Source: JAFGXF01 sp963732595
GTDB taxonomy: Bacteria; Chloroflexota; Anaerolineae; Anaerolineales; Anaerolineaceae
Direction of reading: 5' to 3'
Assembly (NCBI GenBank): GCA_963732595.1
Contig: CAVSZZ010000002.1
Span: 1,550,001-1,614,000, forward strand
DNA: 64,000 nucleotides
Positions 44,779 through 55,652 of the stretch are shown piece by piece. Both the position numbers and the translations under genes were made by a program. The stretch's first letter is position 1; each line of letters opens with the position of its first letter. A model generated the notes under the pieces. The model searched no databases, was not told where the DNA came from, and saw only the letters and a list, made by a program, of their open reading frames with translations.

Positions 44779-45593
44779 AACACTTTAAATTCGCCTACCT
44801 CAGCTACATTCCGCTCATCCTGCTGAGCCTGTTCTACTTGATCCCCATGTATATGATGCTGATCACCGGATTGAAGGGTCTGGATGAGGTCAGCATCAAA
44901 ACCATGTGGGCTCTGCCCCGGACTTTGAGTTTTGATAACTTCAAGATCGCTTATCAGGAGCTTGCACCGTACCTATGGAACAGCCTCCGCATGGTCATTC
45001 CGGCTGCGGTCATCTCATCGATCGTTGGTTCGATCAATGGCTACTTCCTGGCTAAGTGGAAATTCAACGGCGCAGATGTCATTTTCCCGCTTATCCTGTT
45101 CGGGATGTTCATTCCGTACCAATCCATCCTGATCCCCCTGGTCGATTTTATGCACCAGATCAACCTGTACGGGGGTATCCCGGGATTGATCCTGGTACAC
45201 GTCATCTATGGCATCCCGATCACGACCTTGACCTTCCGAAATTTTGCCGTTTCCATCCCGGATGAACTCTTTGAGGCAGCCAAGATCGACGGCGCTGGAA
45301 TGTTCCGTATCTTTTATTACCTGTTCCTGCCTTTTTCCCTGTCCAGTTTTGTGGTCGTCTTGATCTGGCAGTTCACCCAGGCCTGGAACGATTTCCTCTT
45401 CTCGGTGGTGATGACCAACTCTGCCAACTGGACCGTGACGGTCGCGCTGAACAACATGGCCGGCGGGCAGATCATTGCCTGGAACGTCCAGATGGCCGCT
45501 TCCCTTCTCGCAGCTCTGCCGACCCTGCTGGTCTACATCTTCCTCGGGCGCTACTTCATCCGCGGCATGATGGCCGGTGCCTTGAAGGGCTAA
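44775..45593 (+). CDS. Sugar ABC transporter permease (MalG-like)
   Basis: A 272-residue six-helix permease with the coupling motif EAAKIDGA (167-174), IPYQSILIPL and a C-terminal LGRYFIRGMMAGALKG end typical of MalG-type subunits. Translationally coupled to the previous permease and followed by a clean terminator, so no ATPase is in the operon. Confidence 0.92.
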   Translation: MKHFKFAYLSYIPLILLSLFYLIPMYMMLITGLKGLDEVSIKTMWALPRTLSFDNFKIAYQELAPYLWNSLRMVIPAAVISSIVGSINGYFLAKWKFNGADVIFPLILFGMFIPYQSILIPLVDFMHQINLYGGIPGLILVHVIYGIPITTLTFRNFAVSIPDELFEAAKIDGAGMFRIFYYLFLPFSLSSFVVVLIWQFTQAWNDFLFSVVMTNSANWTVTVALNNMAGGQIIAWNVQMAASLLAALPTLLVYIFLGRYFIRGMMAGALKG

Positions 45594-45618
45594 ACTGGCA
45601 AAATCCTCATACTCAGAA

Positions 45619-45644
45619 AAAAGCCTCCCGTCCGGGAGGCTTTT
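45619..45644. terminator. Terminator of the sugar ABC operon
   Basis: AAAAGCCTCCCG / CGGGAGGCTTTT 12-bp stem with T4 tail, 25 bp after the permease stop; also suits the convergent dioxygenase gene. Confidence 0.88.
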
Positions 45645-45683
45645 ATTTATCCTATCGTGTAATAGGCTAATCTCTGATCAGTC

Positions 45684-46457
45684 TCATGTAAACGCGTACA
45701 TCCCCATACTCAGGAAGCCATATTCCCAGCTCTGGTGAAGCACTTCGCCTTTGGCGCCAGGTCCGGCCGCCCCCAGCGCGACCAGCAGCGGCATATAGTG
45801 ATCCGGTCGCGGGTGGGCACGTTCCGGGAAGGGCGCTTGAGCCTGATAATCGACCAACGCCTTTCGGTCGCTGCGGAGAACAGCATCTGTCAACCAATCA
45901 TCGAACGCCACTGCCCAGTCAAAGGGGGTCGTGCTTGGAAAGGTGACATAGCCGAGCGGGTGGACCGCGCCGCCGCTCCCAATAACCAACACACCTTCCT
46001 TCCTCAGTTCCGCCAATGCATCCCCCACGGCCAGGTGGGCGGCCGGGTCGAGACCCTTTTGGATGGAAAGCTGTAAAGCAGGGAGGTCTGCCTCCGGAAA
46101 CATCAGGCTGAGCGGTACCCAGGCGCCGTGATCCAATCCACGGCGCGAGTCGATCTGGCATTGCAGCCCGGCTGTTTCCAGCAGGCTGGCGATCTCCGCC
46201 GCCAGCTTGGGCTCGCCTTTCGCGGGGTATTTGATCTGGTAGAGCTCATCCGGAAAACCATAGAAATCATAGATCATTTCCGGGTGAACGGCGGCATTAA
46301 CGACAGGGCAGGCCGTCTCCCAGTGGGCAGAAATGATCAGGACGGCGCGTGCGGACTGATAAGGGGTTCCCAGTGTTTGGAGGAAATCGTGGGCGGGGGT
46401 GCTGGCGATGGCGGTTTCGGGTGACCCGTGAGAGATGAACAGGGTGGGTAATATCAT
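45684..46457 (-). CDS. LigB-type extradiol dioxygenase (DODA/YgiD-like)
   Basis: A 257-residue metal-dependent ring-cleaving dioxygenase of the 4,5-DOPA extradiol family. Conserved His-containing motifs: LFISHGSPE (His10), LIISAHWET, GLDHGAWVPL, and HPRPDHYMPLLVALGAAG. The natural substrate in bacteria is generally a catechol but often unknown. It stands alone, convergent with the sugar operon and divergent from the complex I operon. Confidence 0.9.
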   Translation of the reverse strand: MILPTLFISHGSPETAIASTPAHDFLQTLGTPYQSARAVLIISAHWETACPVVNAAVHPEMIYDFYGFPDELYQIKYPAKGEPKLAAEIASLLETAGLQCQIDSRRGLDHGAWVPLSLMFPEADLPALQLSIQKGLDPAAHLAVGDALAELRKEGVLVIGSGGAVHPLGYVTFPSTTPFDWAVAFDDWLTDAVLRSDRKALVDYQAQAPFPERAHPRPDHYMPLLVALGAAGPGAKGEVLHQSWEYGFLSMGMYAFT

Positions 46458-46530
46458 TCTCGCCTCACTTATCGGACAAATAATACCATTACTATGATAT
46501 ATATGGCAAATGGTGATCGCGGGGTGCTTT

Positions 46531-46558
46531 TTGTCAGGTTGTTTAATATTCTGATAAT
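46531..46558 (+). promoter_or_regulatory. Probable promoter of the complex I operon
   Basis: TTGTCA (46531-46536), 16-bp spacer, GATAAT (46553-46558), 39 bp before nuoB. Confidence 0.5.
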
Positions 46559-46596
46559 CAAGTAAAATTCCCTTGTTGGATTTTCCTTATTGAGAT

Positions 46597-47247
46597 ATGA
46601 CCGATACCATACAACCACCCGTCGATTCACCTGTCCCGCCTGAGCTGCAGGGTATCGTGACGCTCACCAGTCTCGACCGCATCTATGACTGGGGAAGACG
46701 CAATTCGGTCTGGCCGATGCTGTTCGGTCTGGCTTGCTGTGCCTTCGAGATGATCTGCACGGCCGCCAGCCGTTTCGACTTCTCGCGCTTCGGGATGGAA
46801 GTCATGCGCGCCAGCCCGCGCCAGGCCGATGTCATGATCGTCTCCGGCACGGTTACCAAGAAGATGGCCGGCCAGGTGGTGCGGCTCTACAACCAGATGG
46901 CCGAACCGCGCTACGTGATCGCCATGGGTGCCTGTGCCACCTGTGGAGGTCCCTTTAAGGAGGGATACAGCGTGGTCTCCGGTGTGGATAAGTTCCTGCC
47001 GGTCGATATTTACATCCCCGGCTGCCCGCCCACACCCCAGGCGCTGCTCAACGGCTTGATCGAACTGCAAAAGAAGATCGATACCGAGTCCATCCGCACC
47101 GCGCGCTGGTACCAGAAAGGTCCCGGTGAGTCCATCCCGGTCCCGCTGTTGGGACCTGATCTGATCGACCCGCGGCGTAACGACGAGATCAAAGCTGCTG
47201 CCACCCCCGAAGCCTCACCACCCACGGAGGAACCCGCGCATGACTGA
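46597..47247 (+). CDS. nuoB: NADH-quinone oxidoreductase subunit B
   Basis: Carries the terminal Fe-S cluster N2 of complex I that hands electrons to quinone. Cysteines of the N2 site: Cys47-Cys48 (LACCAFEM), Cys113 (MGACATCGG) and Cys143 (IPGCPPTP). 216 residues; the C-terminal ~35 residues form a polar extension. Overlaps nuoCD by 8 bp. First gene of the operon. Confidence 0.95.
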   Translation: MTDTIQPPVDSPVPPELQGIVTLTSLDRIYDWGRRNSVWPMLFGLACCAFEMICTAASRFDFSRFGMEVMRASPRQADVMIVSGTVTKKMAGQVVRLYNQMAEPRYVIAMGACATCGGPFKEGYSVVSGVDKFLPVDIYIPGCPPTPQALLNGLIELQKKIDTESIRTARWYQKGPGESIPVPLLGPDLIDPRRNDEIKAAATPEASPPTEEPAHD

Positions 47248-48979
47248 TGCGCCGGTGAGTGTGGCCGTCTCCGAACTGGCACAGCGATTCCCGGAATGGG
47301 TGAGCGCTGATCCCCGTCCGGGGTTCCGCGGCGATGTGGTTGCCGCCGGGCACCTGAGGGAGATCGCATCGACCCTCAAATCCGACCTCGGCTATGACCT
47401 GCTGTCTTCTGTTACGGCTGCGGATTACCCGGCCGAAGAGCTGCAGGATGTCATCTATCATTTCTCCAAATCAACGGGCGGTCAACCGCTCGAGATCAAA
47501 TGCCGCATTCCACGCGCCGATCCACGACTCCCTTCACTGGTCGTCATCTTCCCGGGGGCGGAGCTGCAGGAACGCGAAGCCTGGGACCTGCTGGGTATCC
47601 GTTTTGAGGGGCATCCCGACCTACGCCGAATCCTGACCTGGGAGGGCTTTGAAGGCCACCCGCTGCGCAAGGACTGGCACGAGCCGTATTACAACGAGGA
47701 TGTCAAACCCTTCAAGGATCGCTGGCCGAATGCCCAACAGCAGCCGGCCGAGCAGCGCACGGCCCTCAAGGACAATCTGAAATTCCCGCCAGGCTTCAAC
47801 CCGGAGGGTTGGCTGCAGCAGGACGACGAGGCGCTCTATGAAGCCCTGAAGCGTGAGGCTGTGGATCCTCAAGGTTTAGCCACCGACCGCATCATTGTCA
47901 ACTTAGGTCCCCAGCATCCCTCCACCCATGGCGTGTTCCGCATGGCTGCCCTCCTGGAAGGCGAGACCATCGTCAACTTGAAACCGGTCATGGGTTACCT
48001 GCACCGCAACCATGAGAAGATCGGTGAGCGTAACTCGTGGATCATGAACATCCCTTTCACCGACCGGCTGGATTACATCACCTCGATGAGCAATAACTTC
48101 GGCTATGTGACAGCCGTGGAGAAGCTGACCGGTGTCAGCGTGCCGGAGCGCGCGGAGTACCTGCGTGTGATGATGGCCGAACTGACCCGCGTTGCCTCGC
48201 ACCTGATCAGCATCGGCTTCCTGCTCAACGATCTGGGCGCCTTCTACACGCCTTCCCTGTATGCTTTGAAAGAACGCGAGCTGATCCTGGACGTGTTCGA
48301 GCGCGTGGCCGGTTCGCGCATGATGTGTAATTATTTCCGCTTCGGCGGGGTGGCTTCTGATCTGCCTCCGGGCGAACTCGAGCGCATCCGCGGGCTGGTC
48401 TTCGAACGCCTGCCCGGCAGCATTGACGAGCTTGACCGCTACCTGACCGAGAATGAGATCATCCGCGCACGCTGCGAGGGCATCGGCATCCTGCCGCCCG
48501 AGCTGGCCCTGGCACAATCCGTCACCGGACCGCTACTGCGCGCCTCGGGTGTCGCTTATGATATCCGGCGGGCGGACCCTTACAGCATTTACGACCGGTT
48601 GGACTTCGATGTGGTGGTCGGCCGGCATGGGGATGTATATGATCGCTACCGGGTGCGGTTGGAAGAGATTCGCCAGAGCATCCGTATCCTGCAGCAGGTG
48701 GTGGATGGCATCCCGGAAGGTCCGATCTTGAGTGGTAAACCAGCCTGGTCGACCCGCGTGCCGGCCGGTGAGGCTTACGGGCGGGTGGAAGGCCCCAAGG
48801 GCGAGCTGGGTTTCTACCTGGTCTCGGATGGCAAGGCCAATCCCTACCGCTACCACGTGCGCGCACCCAGCTTCATCAACCTGACCAGCCTGGCAGGCAT
48901 GTGCCGCGGGCACAAGATCGCCGATGTGGTCACCATCCTGGGTTCAGTCGATATCACACTGGGGGAGGTTGACCGCTGA
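47240..48979 (+). CDS. nuoCD: NADH-quinone oxidoreductase subunit C/D fusion
   Basis: A 579-residue fusion. The first ~170 residues are NuoC (30 kDa; EREAWDLLGIRFEGHPDLRRIL). Residues ~195-579 are NuoD (49 kDa), which lines the quinone pocket: NLGPQHPSTHGVFR with the quinone-contacting His, MGYLHRNHEKIGE, and the GKANPYRYHVRAPSFINL end. Fused C/D is common in bacteria. Its stop overlaps nuoI as TGATG. Confidence 0.95.
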   Translation: MTDAPVSVAVSELAQRFPEWVSADPRPGFRGDVVAAGHLREIASTLKSDLGYDLLSSVTAADYPAEELQDVIYHFSKSTGGQPLEIKCRIPRADPRLPSLVVIFPGAELQEREAWDLLGIRFEGHPDLRRILTWEGFEGHPLRKDWHEPYYNEDVKPFKDRWPNAQQQPAEQRTALKDNLKFPPGFNPEGWLQQDDEALYEALKREAVDPQGLATDRIIVNLGPQHPSTHGVFRMAALLEGETIVNLKPVMGYLHRNHEKIGERNSWIMNIPFTDRLDYITSMSNNFGYVTAVEKLTGVSVPERAEYLRVMMAELTRVASHLISIGFLLNDLGAFYTPSLYALKERELILDVFERVAGSRMMCNYFRFGGVASDLPPGELERIRGLVFERLPGSIDELDRYLTENEIIRARCEGIGILPPELALAQSVTGPLLRASGVAYDIRRADPYSIYDRLDFDVVVGRHGDVYDRYRVRLEEIRQSIRILQQVVDGIPEGPILSGKPAWSTRVPAGEAYGRVEGPKGELGFYLVSDGKANPYRYHVRAPSFINLTSLAGMCRGHKIADVVTILGSVDITLGEVDR

Positions 48980-49582
48980 TGACACCTCTGCCCGGTTTCG
49001 GCATGTTCAAAGGTTTATGGGTGACCTTCCGCCGCCTGGTCGACACTTACCTGGTGGATCTGCGCTGGCGCGGCAAGCGCTACCGCAGCCCGGAAGGTCT
49101 GCAGGACCGCCTTTCCTACAAGACGCGCGGCATCTTCACCGTTCAATACCCGGAAGAGCGGATACCCTCGCCAGAGAATTTTCGCTATGTCCCATTCCTG
49201 GTGTACGACGAGCTGGAGGGTGGCGAGCGCAAGTTGCGTTGTACAGCCTGCGGGATGTGCGCGCGCGTCTGTCCGCCGCAATGCATCTGGATCACACGCG
49301 CGGTCGATCCCGAAACCAACAAACCGCTCAGCCAGCCGGCCGAGTTCGTGATCGAGGCGGATGTGTGCATGAATTGCGGGTTGTGCGCCGAGTTCTGCCC
49401 GTTCGATGCCATCCAAATGGACCATAACTACGAGCTGGCCGCGCGCGACCGCTGGACGGACCTGCGCTTACGACCTTAAGAAATTATCCAAGCCGGCCAG
49501 CTACCATGCCGCCATTCATCCCCTGCGTGACCAGCAGGAAACCCTGGAACGAACGGGTAAAAAAGAAGAAGGAGACGCCTGA
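48979..49582 (+). CDS. nuoI: NADH-quinone oxidoreductase subunit I (two 4Fe-4S clusters)
   Basis: Ferredoxin-like subunit with Cys88-x2-Cys91-x2-Cys94-x3-Cys98 and Cys130-x2-Cys133-x2-Cys136-x3-Cys140, binding clusters N6a and N6b. The visible frame stops at 49479. Removing one extra T near 49468 continues it as LRYDLKKLSKPASYHAAIHP to a stop at 49582, just before nuoA, so the full protein is about 201 residues. Unusually it sits before nuoA rather than after nuoH. Confidence 0.93.
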
Positions 49583-49583
49583 G

Positions 49584-49937
49584 ATGACTGCCTGGGCTTA
49601 CATCGGCATTTTCCTGACCATCGCGCTGGCACTGCCGGCCGCAGCCATCTTCATTTCCTGGCTGCTGGGTCCCAAGAAACCGGATCCCATCAAGCGCTCG
49701 ACCTACGAGTGCGGGATCGAGACGGTCGGGGATACCTGGGTGCAGTTCAAGGCTCAATATTACATCTTTGGGCTGGTCTTCCTGGTCTTCGATGTGGAAA
49801 CCGTCTTTCTGTATCCGTGGGCGGCTGCCTACAACCAGCTGACCCTGTTCATGGTGCTGGAGGCGATCCTGTTCATCCTGATCCTGGTGGCCGGGCTGTT
49901 GTATGCCTGGCGCAAGGGTGCCCTGGAATGGGTTTAA
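49584..49937 (+). CDS. nuoA: NADH-quinone oxidoreductase subunit A
   Basis: A 117-residue membrane subunit with three helices and the family motif KRSTYECGIETVGDTWVQFKAQYYIFGLVFLVFDVETVFLYPWA; the conserved Cys lies in the quinone-gate loop. ATG 49584 has an AAGGAGA site. The order I-A-H is unlike the standard A-to-N arrangement. Confidence 0.95.
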   Translation: MTAWAYIGIFLTIALALPAAAIFISWLLGPKKPDPIKRSTYECGIETVGDTWVQFKAQYYIFGLVFLVFDVETVFLYPWAAAYNQLTLFMVLEAILFILILVAGLLYAWRKGALEWV

Positions 49938-49948
49938 TGGAGTGATGC

Positions 49949-51165
49949 GTGAATTTCTGGACTGACCCCTATCTCTTCCTGGTGAACTGGCTGCATGAAC
50001 TGCTGACCGGCTGGGGCATGTCCGATCCATCGGCAAACACCCTGTTGATGGTGGCCGGCGCCTTCGTCCTGGCCATGGGCTCCATGTTGTTCGTCCTGGG
50101 TTTGATCTGGTTCGAGCGCAAGATCGCCGGGCGCTTCCAGGACCGCTTTGGTCCCAACCGGGTCGGTCCGTGGGGCATCATCCAGCCGCTGGCTGACATG
50201 CTCAAGATCTTCACCAAGGAACACATCACCCCGGCCGGGGTCGATATCGTGCCCTATAACCTGGGACCGGTGCTGTCAGTCGCGGCCGTGCTGGCGGTGT
50301 GGGCGGTGCTGCCGTTCACCCTCAGCCTGGTGGGTGCCGATCTGGAGGTGAGCGTCCTGTACGTGGTGGCCATCGGCGGGCTTGGGCGAGATCGCGGTGG
50401 TGCTGTCGGGCTGGGGCTCCAACAACAAATATGCCCTGCTGGCAGCTTTCCGCTCGGTGGCGCAGCTCTTGTCATACGAAGTACCATTGGTGATCGCGCT
50501 GCTGGTGCCGGTCATGTTGTCGGGCTCTCTCAGCTTGAATGGTATTGTGCGCGGGCAGACCGTACCCTATGTCTTGCTGGCACCTGTCGCGGCTTTCGTG
50601 TTCTTCCTGACCAGCATCGCCGAGGTCGGACGTTCGCCCTTCGACCTGACCGAGGCCGAATCGGAGCTGGTGGCCGGCTTCAATCTCGAGTACTCCGGCT
50701 TGAAATTCGGCATGTTCTACGTGGCGGATTTCCTGCATGCCTTCACCATCTCGTTATTATTCGCCGTCCTTTTCCTGGGCGGCTGGCATGGACCTTACGC
50801 CGAGCAGTACCCCATGCTCGGACTGTTGTGGTTCTTCCTCAAGGCCGGGGTTGTCTATTTCATCGGGGTATGGATGCGTGTCTCCTTCCCGCGCTTCCGC
50901 ATCGACCAGATGATGGCCATCAGCTGGAAGATCTTGACGCCGCTGGCCATCGCGTCTGTCATCCTGACCGCGCTGATCGCCAAGCTGATCCCGGAAGGCG
51001 GCCTTATTCAGTTTGGTTCACTCGTGGCCGCCAATTTGGTGCTGGTAGTGGTTGCCCTGGTGCTCTTCAGCCTCAACAAGCGAGAAACGACCGCTGAAAG
51101 AATTCCCACTGGATGCTCCGGGCGGATTTGCTGTGAAGGACATCACGGCCAGGAGGTCGCAGTGA
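49949..51165 (+). CDS. nuoH: NADH-quinone oxidoreductase subunit H
   Basis: Quinone-channel membrane subunit of about 405 residues. Key segments: WFERKIAGRFQDRFGPNRVGPWG, the cytosolic loop FFLTSIAEVGRSPFDLTEAESELVAGFN, and WMRVSFPRFRIDQMM. Extra bases near 50385 (corrected GGLGEIAVVLSGWG) and 51085 break the frame. The second correction gives the C-terminus KRPLKEFPLDAPGGFAV, ending at 51165 and overlapping the GTG of nuoJ. GTG at 49949 is the start. Confidence 0.92.
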
Positions 51166-51682
51166 GCGCCGCGCAGGTCATCTTCATCCTGGTGGCAGCC
51201 GTCACGCTGTTCTCAGCGGTGATGGTGGTCAGCGTGCGGCGCATGATGCACGCTGCGCTGTGGTTGATCGTGACGCTGCTGGGCGTGGCGGTGTTGTTCG
51301 TGCTGCTGCAGGCCGGCTTTTTCGCGGTGGTGCAGGTGCTCATCTACATTGGCGCCATCGCCATCCTGATCATCTTCGCGGTCATGCTGACGCGCCAGGT
51401 GATGAGCGAGAAATTCCCCCCAACTCAATCGCGGCTGGGTGGCGGGATTGGCAGCGGCCGGCGGCCTCATGGTCGTCCTGGCACTGGTCTTCCGGGATTT
51501 CCCCGGTTCGGCTGACTACCACGATGGGCGACCCGGCTGCTGCAGATGCTGCACGGTTGGGTCTGGCGCTTTCAGACCCCAATGGCTTCGCCATCCCCTT
51601 CGAGGTGGCATCCATTCTGCTGGTTGCGGCGCTGATCGGCACGATCTATGTTGCGCTCGAACGCAAGGAAGGTGAGAAGTGA
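51162..51682 (+). CDS. nuoJ: NADH-quinone oxidoreductase subunit J
   Basis: Five-helix membrane subunit of about 172 residues. GTG start at 51162 after a perfect AGGAGG. AALWLIVTLLGVAVLFVLLQ and the VLIYIGAIAILIIFAVML helix are typical. Extra C in a C-run near 51420 (corrected MSEKFPQLNRGWVAG) and an extra base near 51530 (corrected SADYTMGDPAAADAAR) interrupt it. It ends IYVALERKEGEK and overlaps nuoK. Confidence 0.9.
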
Positions 51683-51987
51683 TACCGCTTTCCTGGTACC
51701 TGCTGGTGGCCGCAGCGCTGTTCTGCATCGGATTGTTCGGCGTCCTGGCGCGCAAGAATGCCATCGCCATCCTGATGGGCATCGAGTTGATGCTCAATGC
51801 GGTCAACATCAACCTGCTGGCCTTCTGGTCGTATTTGCATAACACGCAGGTCAACGGGCTGGTTTTCGTTGCGATCGTCTTTACAGCTGCGGCCGCCGAG
51901 ACCGCGGTCGGGTTGGGCCTGGTCCTGTCAGCCTATCGCCGGCGCGGCACGGTGATCGCGAATGAACTGGATACGATGAAGGGATAA
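51679..51987 (+). CDS. nuoK: NADH-quinone oxidoreductase subunit K
   Basis: A 102-residue three-helix subunit, homologous to MrpC, with two buried Glu for proton transfer (LMGIELMLNAVNIN and AAAETAVGLGLVL). Starts with GTG overlapping the nuoJ stop (GTGA). Normal length for the family. Confidence 0.95.
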   Translation: MIPLSWYLLVAAALFCIGLFGVLARKNAIAILMGIELMLNAVNINLLAFWSYLHNTQVNGLVFVAIVFTAAAAETAVGLGLVLSAYRRRGTVIANELDTMKG

Positions 51988-51993
51988 CAGCAG

Positions 51994-54152
51994 ATGCAAA
52001 CCCTGTTGTGGCTCATTCCCCTCCCGCCACTGGCAGCCTTCGCGCTGATCAGCCTCTTTACGCGCCGGTCGCGTCGCTTGAGCCACTGGGTGGCGCTGGT
52101 CGCAGCCGGGTTGTCCTGGCTGGGCAGCATGCTGCTGTTCACCTGGGCGGTCGGCCGGCATGACCTGCGCGAATCTCCGCTGGCCATTGCGACGAATTGG
52201 CTGCCGACCGGCGAAACCTGGCTGAGGGTGGGGGCACTGCTCGACCCATTGGCCGCGCTGACCCTGTTCTTCGTGGCCTGGACTGTCTTGATGATCTTCA
52301 TATATAGCATCGGTTACCACAATTTCGGCCAACCGGCCGGCGTCGCATGACCTGCCCGGTCTCCCGCCGCATGGCGTCGAAGTGGCCGGCGCGCATACCC
52401 GCGAACCCTCGGTCGAGCCGATGTATTCCCGCTTCTTTGCATTCATCTCCTTATTTGCCTTCGCCATGTTCGCGCTGGTGGTTACCGACAACCTGCTGGT
52501 GCTGTATGCCGCCTGGGAGATCATGGGGCTGTGCTCCTACCTGTTGATCGGTTTCTGGTATGCGCGCCCATCGGCTCGCGATGCCGCCGTCAAGGCTTTT
52601 CTGACCACCCGGGTGGGCGATATGTTCATGCTGCTCGGCATGGTCATCCTCTACACCCTGACCGGCTCGCTCAACTACCGTGAGATCCTGGCGGATCCGG
52701 GTGTGTTGGGATCCCTGGCAGCCAACCCCTCACCGATCCTCGGTTTGAGCTGGGCGGCGTTGATCGGATTGTTGATCTTCGCCGGCACGGTCGGCAAGTC
52801 AGCGCAGTTCCCGCTGCACACCTGGCTGCCGGATGCGATGGAAGGACCCACCCCGGTCTCGGCCATGATCCATGCCGCCACGATGGTGTCGGCCGGCGTG
52901 TTCCTGTCGGCACGCTTCTTCCCGCTCATCTCCGCCGGCTGGGAAGCCGGTCAACCGCTGACCACACCCATGCTGGTGATGGCAGCCATCGGTTCCTTCA
53001 CGGCGCTGTTTGCCGCGCTGATCGCGCTCGGGCAGCGTGATATCAAACGGGTCCTGGCCTACTCGACCATCTCGCAGCTGGGTTACATGGTGGCGGCGCT
53101 CGGCATCGGTGCCTACGGCGCGGCTGTCTTCCACCTGTTCACACATGCCTTCTTCAAGGCGCTGTTATTCCTGGGCTCAGGCTCGGTCATCCATGGTATG
53201 GAGCATGGCAAGCTGGCCACCGGCGATACTGCCGACCCGCAGGACATGTTCTCGATGGGCGGGCTGCGCGGCAAGATGCCGGTCACCTTCTGGACCTTCC
53301 TGGCGGGCGCACTGGCCCTGTCGGGCTTCCCGCTGTTGACCGCCGGCTTCTGGTCGAAGGATGAGATCCTGAGCGGTGCTTTCCATGGCAACTCATCTGA
53401 TCGTGTTCATCACCCTGGCGACCTCAGCCCTGGTGACGGCTTTCTACAGCATGCGCCAGGTCACCCTGACCTTCCTGGGCAGCCCGCGCACGCCCTCGGC
53501 CAAACATGCGCACGAATCCCAGCCGGTCATGACCGTTCCACTGGTCGTGCTGGCGGTCTTCGCGATCGGCGCCGGCTGGTTCGGCGTGCCGGGTTCCTTC
53601 CCGGGGCTGGGTGGCCTCCTGCCCAATTTCATCGGCGAGTTCCTGGGTGGTCATGAAACCGAAGGCTTCAATGCCATCCCGTTGTTGGTCTCGATCGCGG
53701 TCAGCCTGACCGGACTCTTCCTGGGCTGGCTGGTGCACCGGCACCAGACTTCCACCAGTGAGGATCCTCTGAAACGGAGACTGGGCTTCGTCTTCACTGC
53801 CCTCGAGCACAAATTCTGGGTGGATGAGTTCTACCATTTGGTATTGGTGCGACCGGCGGAATACCTGGCTGAGAAAGTTGCGCCCTGGATCGACCGCAAT
53901 ATCCTGGATGGAATCCTGCACGGGATCGGACGCTTCGGAACCTGGTTGGGTTCGGCTTTCCGAAAGGTGCTCGACATCCCGGTCGCCAACGGCGTCCCGG
54001 ATGGGGCTGCCTCGCTGACCAAATGGTCGGGCGGTAAATTGAGATTGACGCAGACAGGCAAGGTGCAGCAGTACCTGGTGACCAGCCTGATGCTGGTTGT
54101 GCTGGCAGGGCTGGTGGTTATGCTGGCTTTGAACTTCGGAGGGAATTGGTGA
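51994..54152 (+). CDS. nuoL: NADH-quinone oxidoreductase subunit L (long form)
   Basis: Distal antiporter-like subunit of about 719 residues, longer than the ~610 of well-studied homologues. Key segments: FIYSIGYHNFGQPAG, WEIMGLCSYLLIGFWY, GKSAQFPLHTWLPDAMEGPTPVSAMIHAATMVSAG and the C-terminal lateral helix region. Extra bases near 52330 (corrected to a GSHDLPGLPPHG loop insertion) and 53385 break the frame. The insertion between early helices and the long C-terminus account for the extra length. Overlaps nuoM1 as TGATG. Confidence 0.92.
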
Positions 54153-55652
54153 TGGCCTGGATCCTCGATCACCTCATCACATTCATCCTGTTCTCCCCGC
54201 TGGCGGTAGGGTTGATCCTGTGGCTCATCCCTGCGCGGAATGTGAGAGTCATTCGCTGGGTGACGCTGGCTGGCACGCTCATCCCCTTTGCCCTGGCACT
54301 GATGGCGTGGGCGCGCTTCGATTCAACTTCAGCTTTATTCCAGTTCAGCGAGCAGGCACCCTGGTACCTCAGCCTGAATGCTTCATATCATATCGGTGTC
54401 GATGGCATCTCGCTCACCATGGTGCTGCTGACAACCTTCCTGATGCCGCTGGCCATCCTGACCTCGTTCAATATCACCGAAAAAGTGCGCACCTACATGC
54501 AGCTCTTCCTGCTTCTGGAGACGGCCATGCTGGGTGTGTTCGTCGCGCTCGACCTGCTGCTGTTCTTCGTGTTTTGGGAGGTCGGGCTGGTGCCGATGTA
54601 CTTCCTGATCGCGGGCTGGGGCGGCAAGAATCGCAATTATGCTTCCTTGAAATTCATCCTTTTCACCATGGGCGGCTCGCTGGGTTTGCTGCTGGCGACC
54701 CAGATGATGGGTATGCTGACCGGCAGCTTCGACCTGATGGTCGTGACCGAAAAATGGCTGGCAATCGAAGGCGGCACGATGTTCGGGCTGCCGCTTAAAA
54801 CGGTGACCTTCTGGGCTTTCGTGATCGCCTTTGCGGTCAAGGTGCCGGTCTGGCCGTTCCACACCTGGCTGCCGGATGCGCATACCGAGGCGCCCACCGC
54901 CGGTTCGATGATCCTGGCAGGTGTCCTGCTCAAGCTGGGTGCTTACGGTTTCATTCGACTGGTGCTGCCGCTCTTCCCGGCCGAAAGCCAGGCCTTCGCT
55001 CCCTGGCTGGCTGCCCTGGCGGTCGCAGCGGTCGTGATGGGCGCCCTGGGCGCCTGGGGTCAAACGGATTTCAAGCGCCTGGTGGCCTATTCGTCCATCA
55101 ACCACATGGGCTTTGTGGTGCTGGCGGTGGCCGCGGCCGGCGCAGCGGCCGGGACACCGGATGCGCACATCGCCATGAACGGCGCGGTCCTGCAAATGGT
55201 GGCGCACGGGCTTATCCTCGGCCGGCATGTTCTTCCTGGTGGGTGCGATCTACGAGCGCACCCATACCCGTGACCTGAACGAGCTGGGCGGGCTGTACGC
55301 GCAGCTGCCGGTCTACGGTTCGATTTTGACCTTTATCGCCATGGCCTCGCTGGGCTTGCCCGGGCTGGCCGGTTTCGCAGCCGAGTTCCAGATCGTGCGG
55401 GGTTCCTGGCCGGTCTTCATGACCGGAACGGCCATTGCGCTGGTCGGGCTGTTCTTCACCGGCGCTTATATCCTCAAGGCGCTCAAGCTGACCCTGCATG
55501 GTCCACTTGAGGAGCGCTGGAAAAAGTTGACTGACCTGAACATCCGTGAACTGATCGTGGTCTCGCCGCTGATGGCGCTCTCGCTGTGGATCGGCATCTG
55601 GCCGGCGGGCATCATGACCTTGTTCAATCTCACCGTGGCGGCGTTGTTCTGA
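54152..55652 (+). CDS. nuoM: NADH-quinone oxidoreductase subunit M, first copy
   Basis: Antiporter-like proton-pumping subunit of about 499 residues. The essential TM5 Glu region is LFFVFWEVGLVPMYFLIAGWGG; the TM7/8 Lys regions are VKVPVWPFHTWLPDAHTEAPTAGSMILAGVLLKLG and WGQTDFKRLVAYSSINHMGF. One extra base near 55212 splits it (corrected HGLISAGMFFLVG). Followed directly by a second, divergent NuoM. Confidence 0.93.
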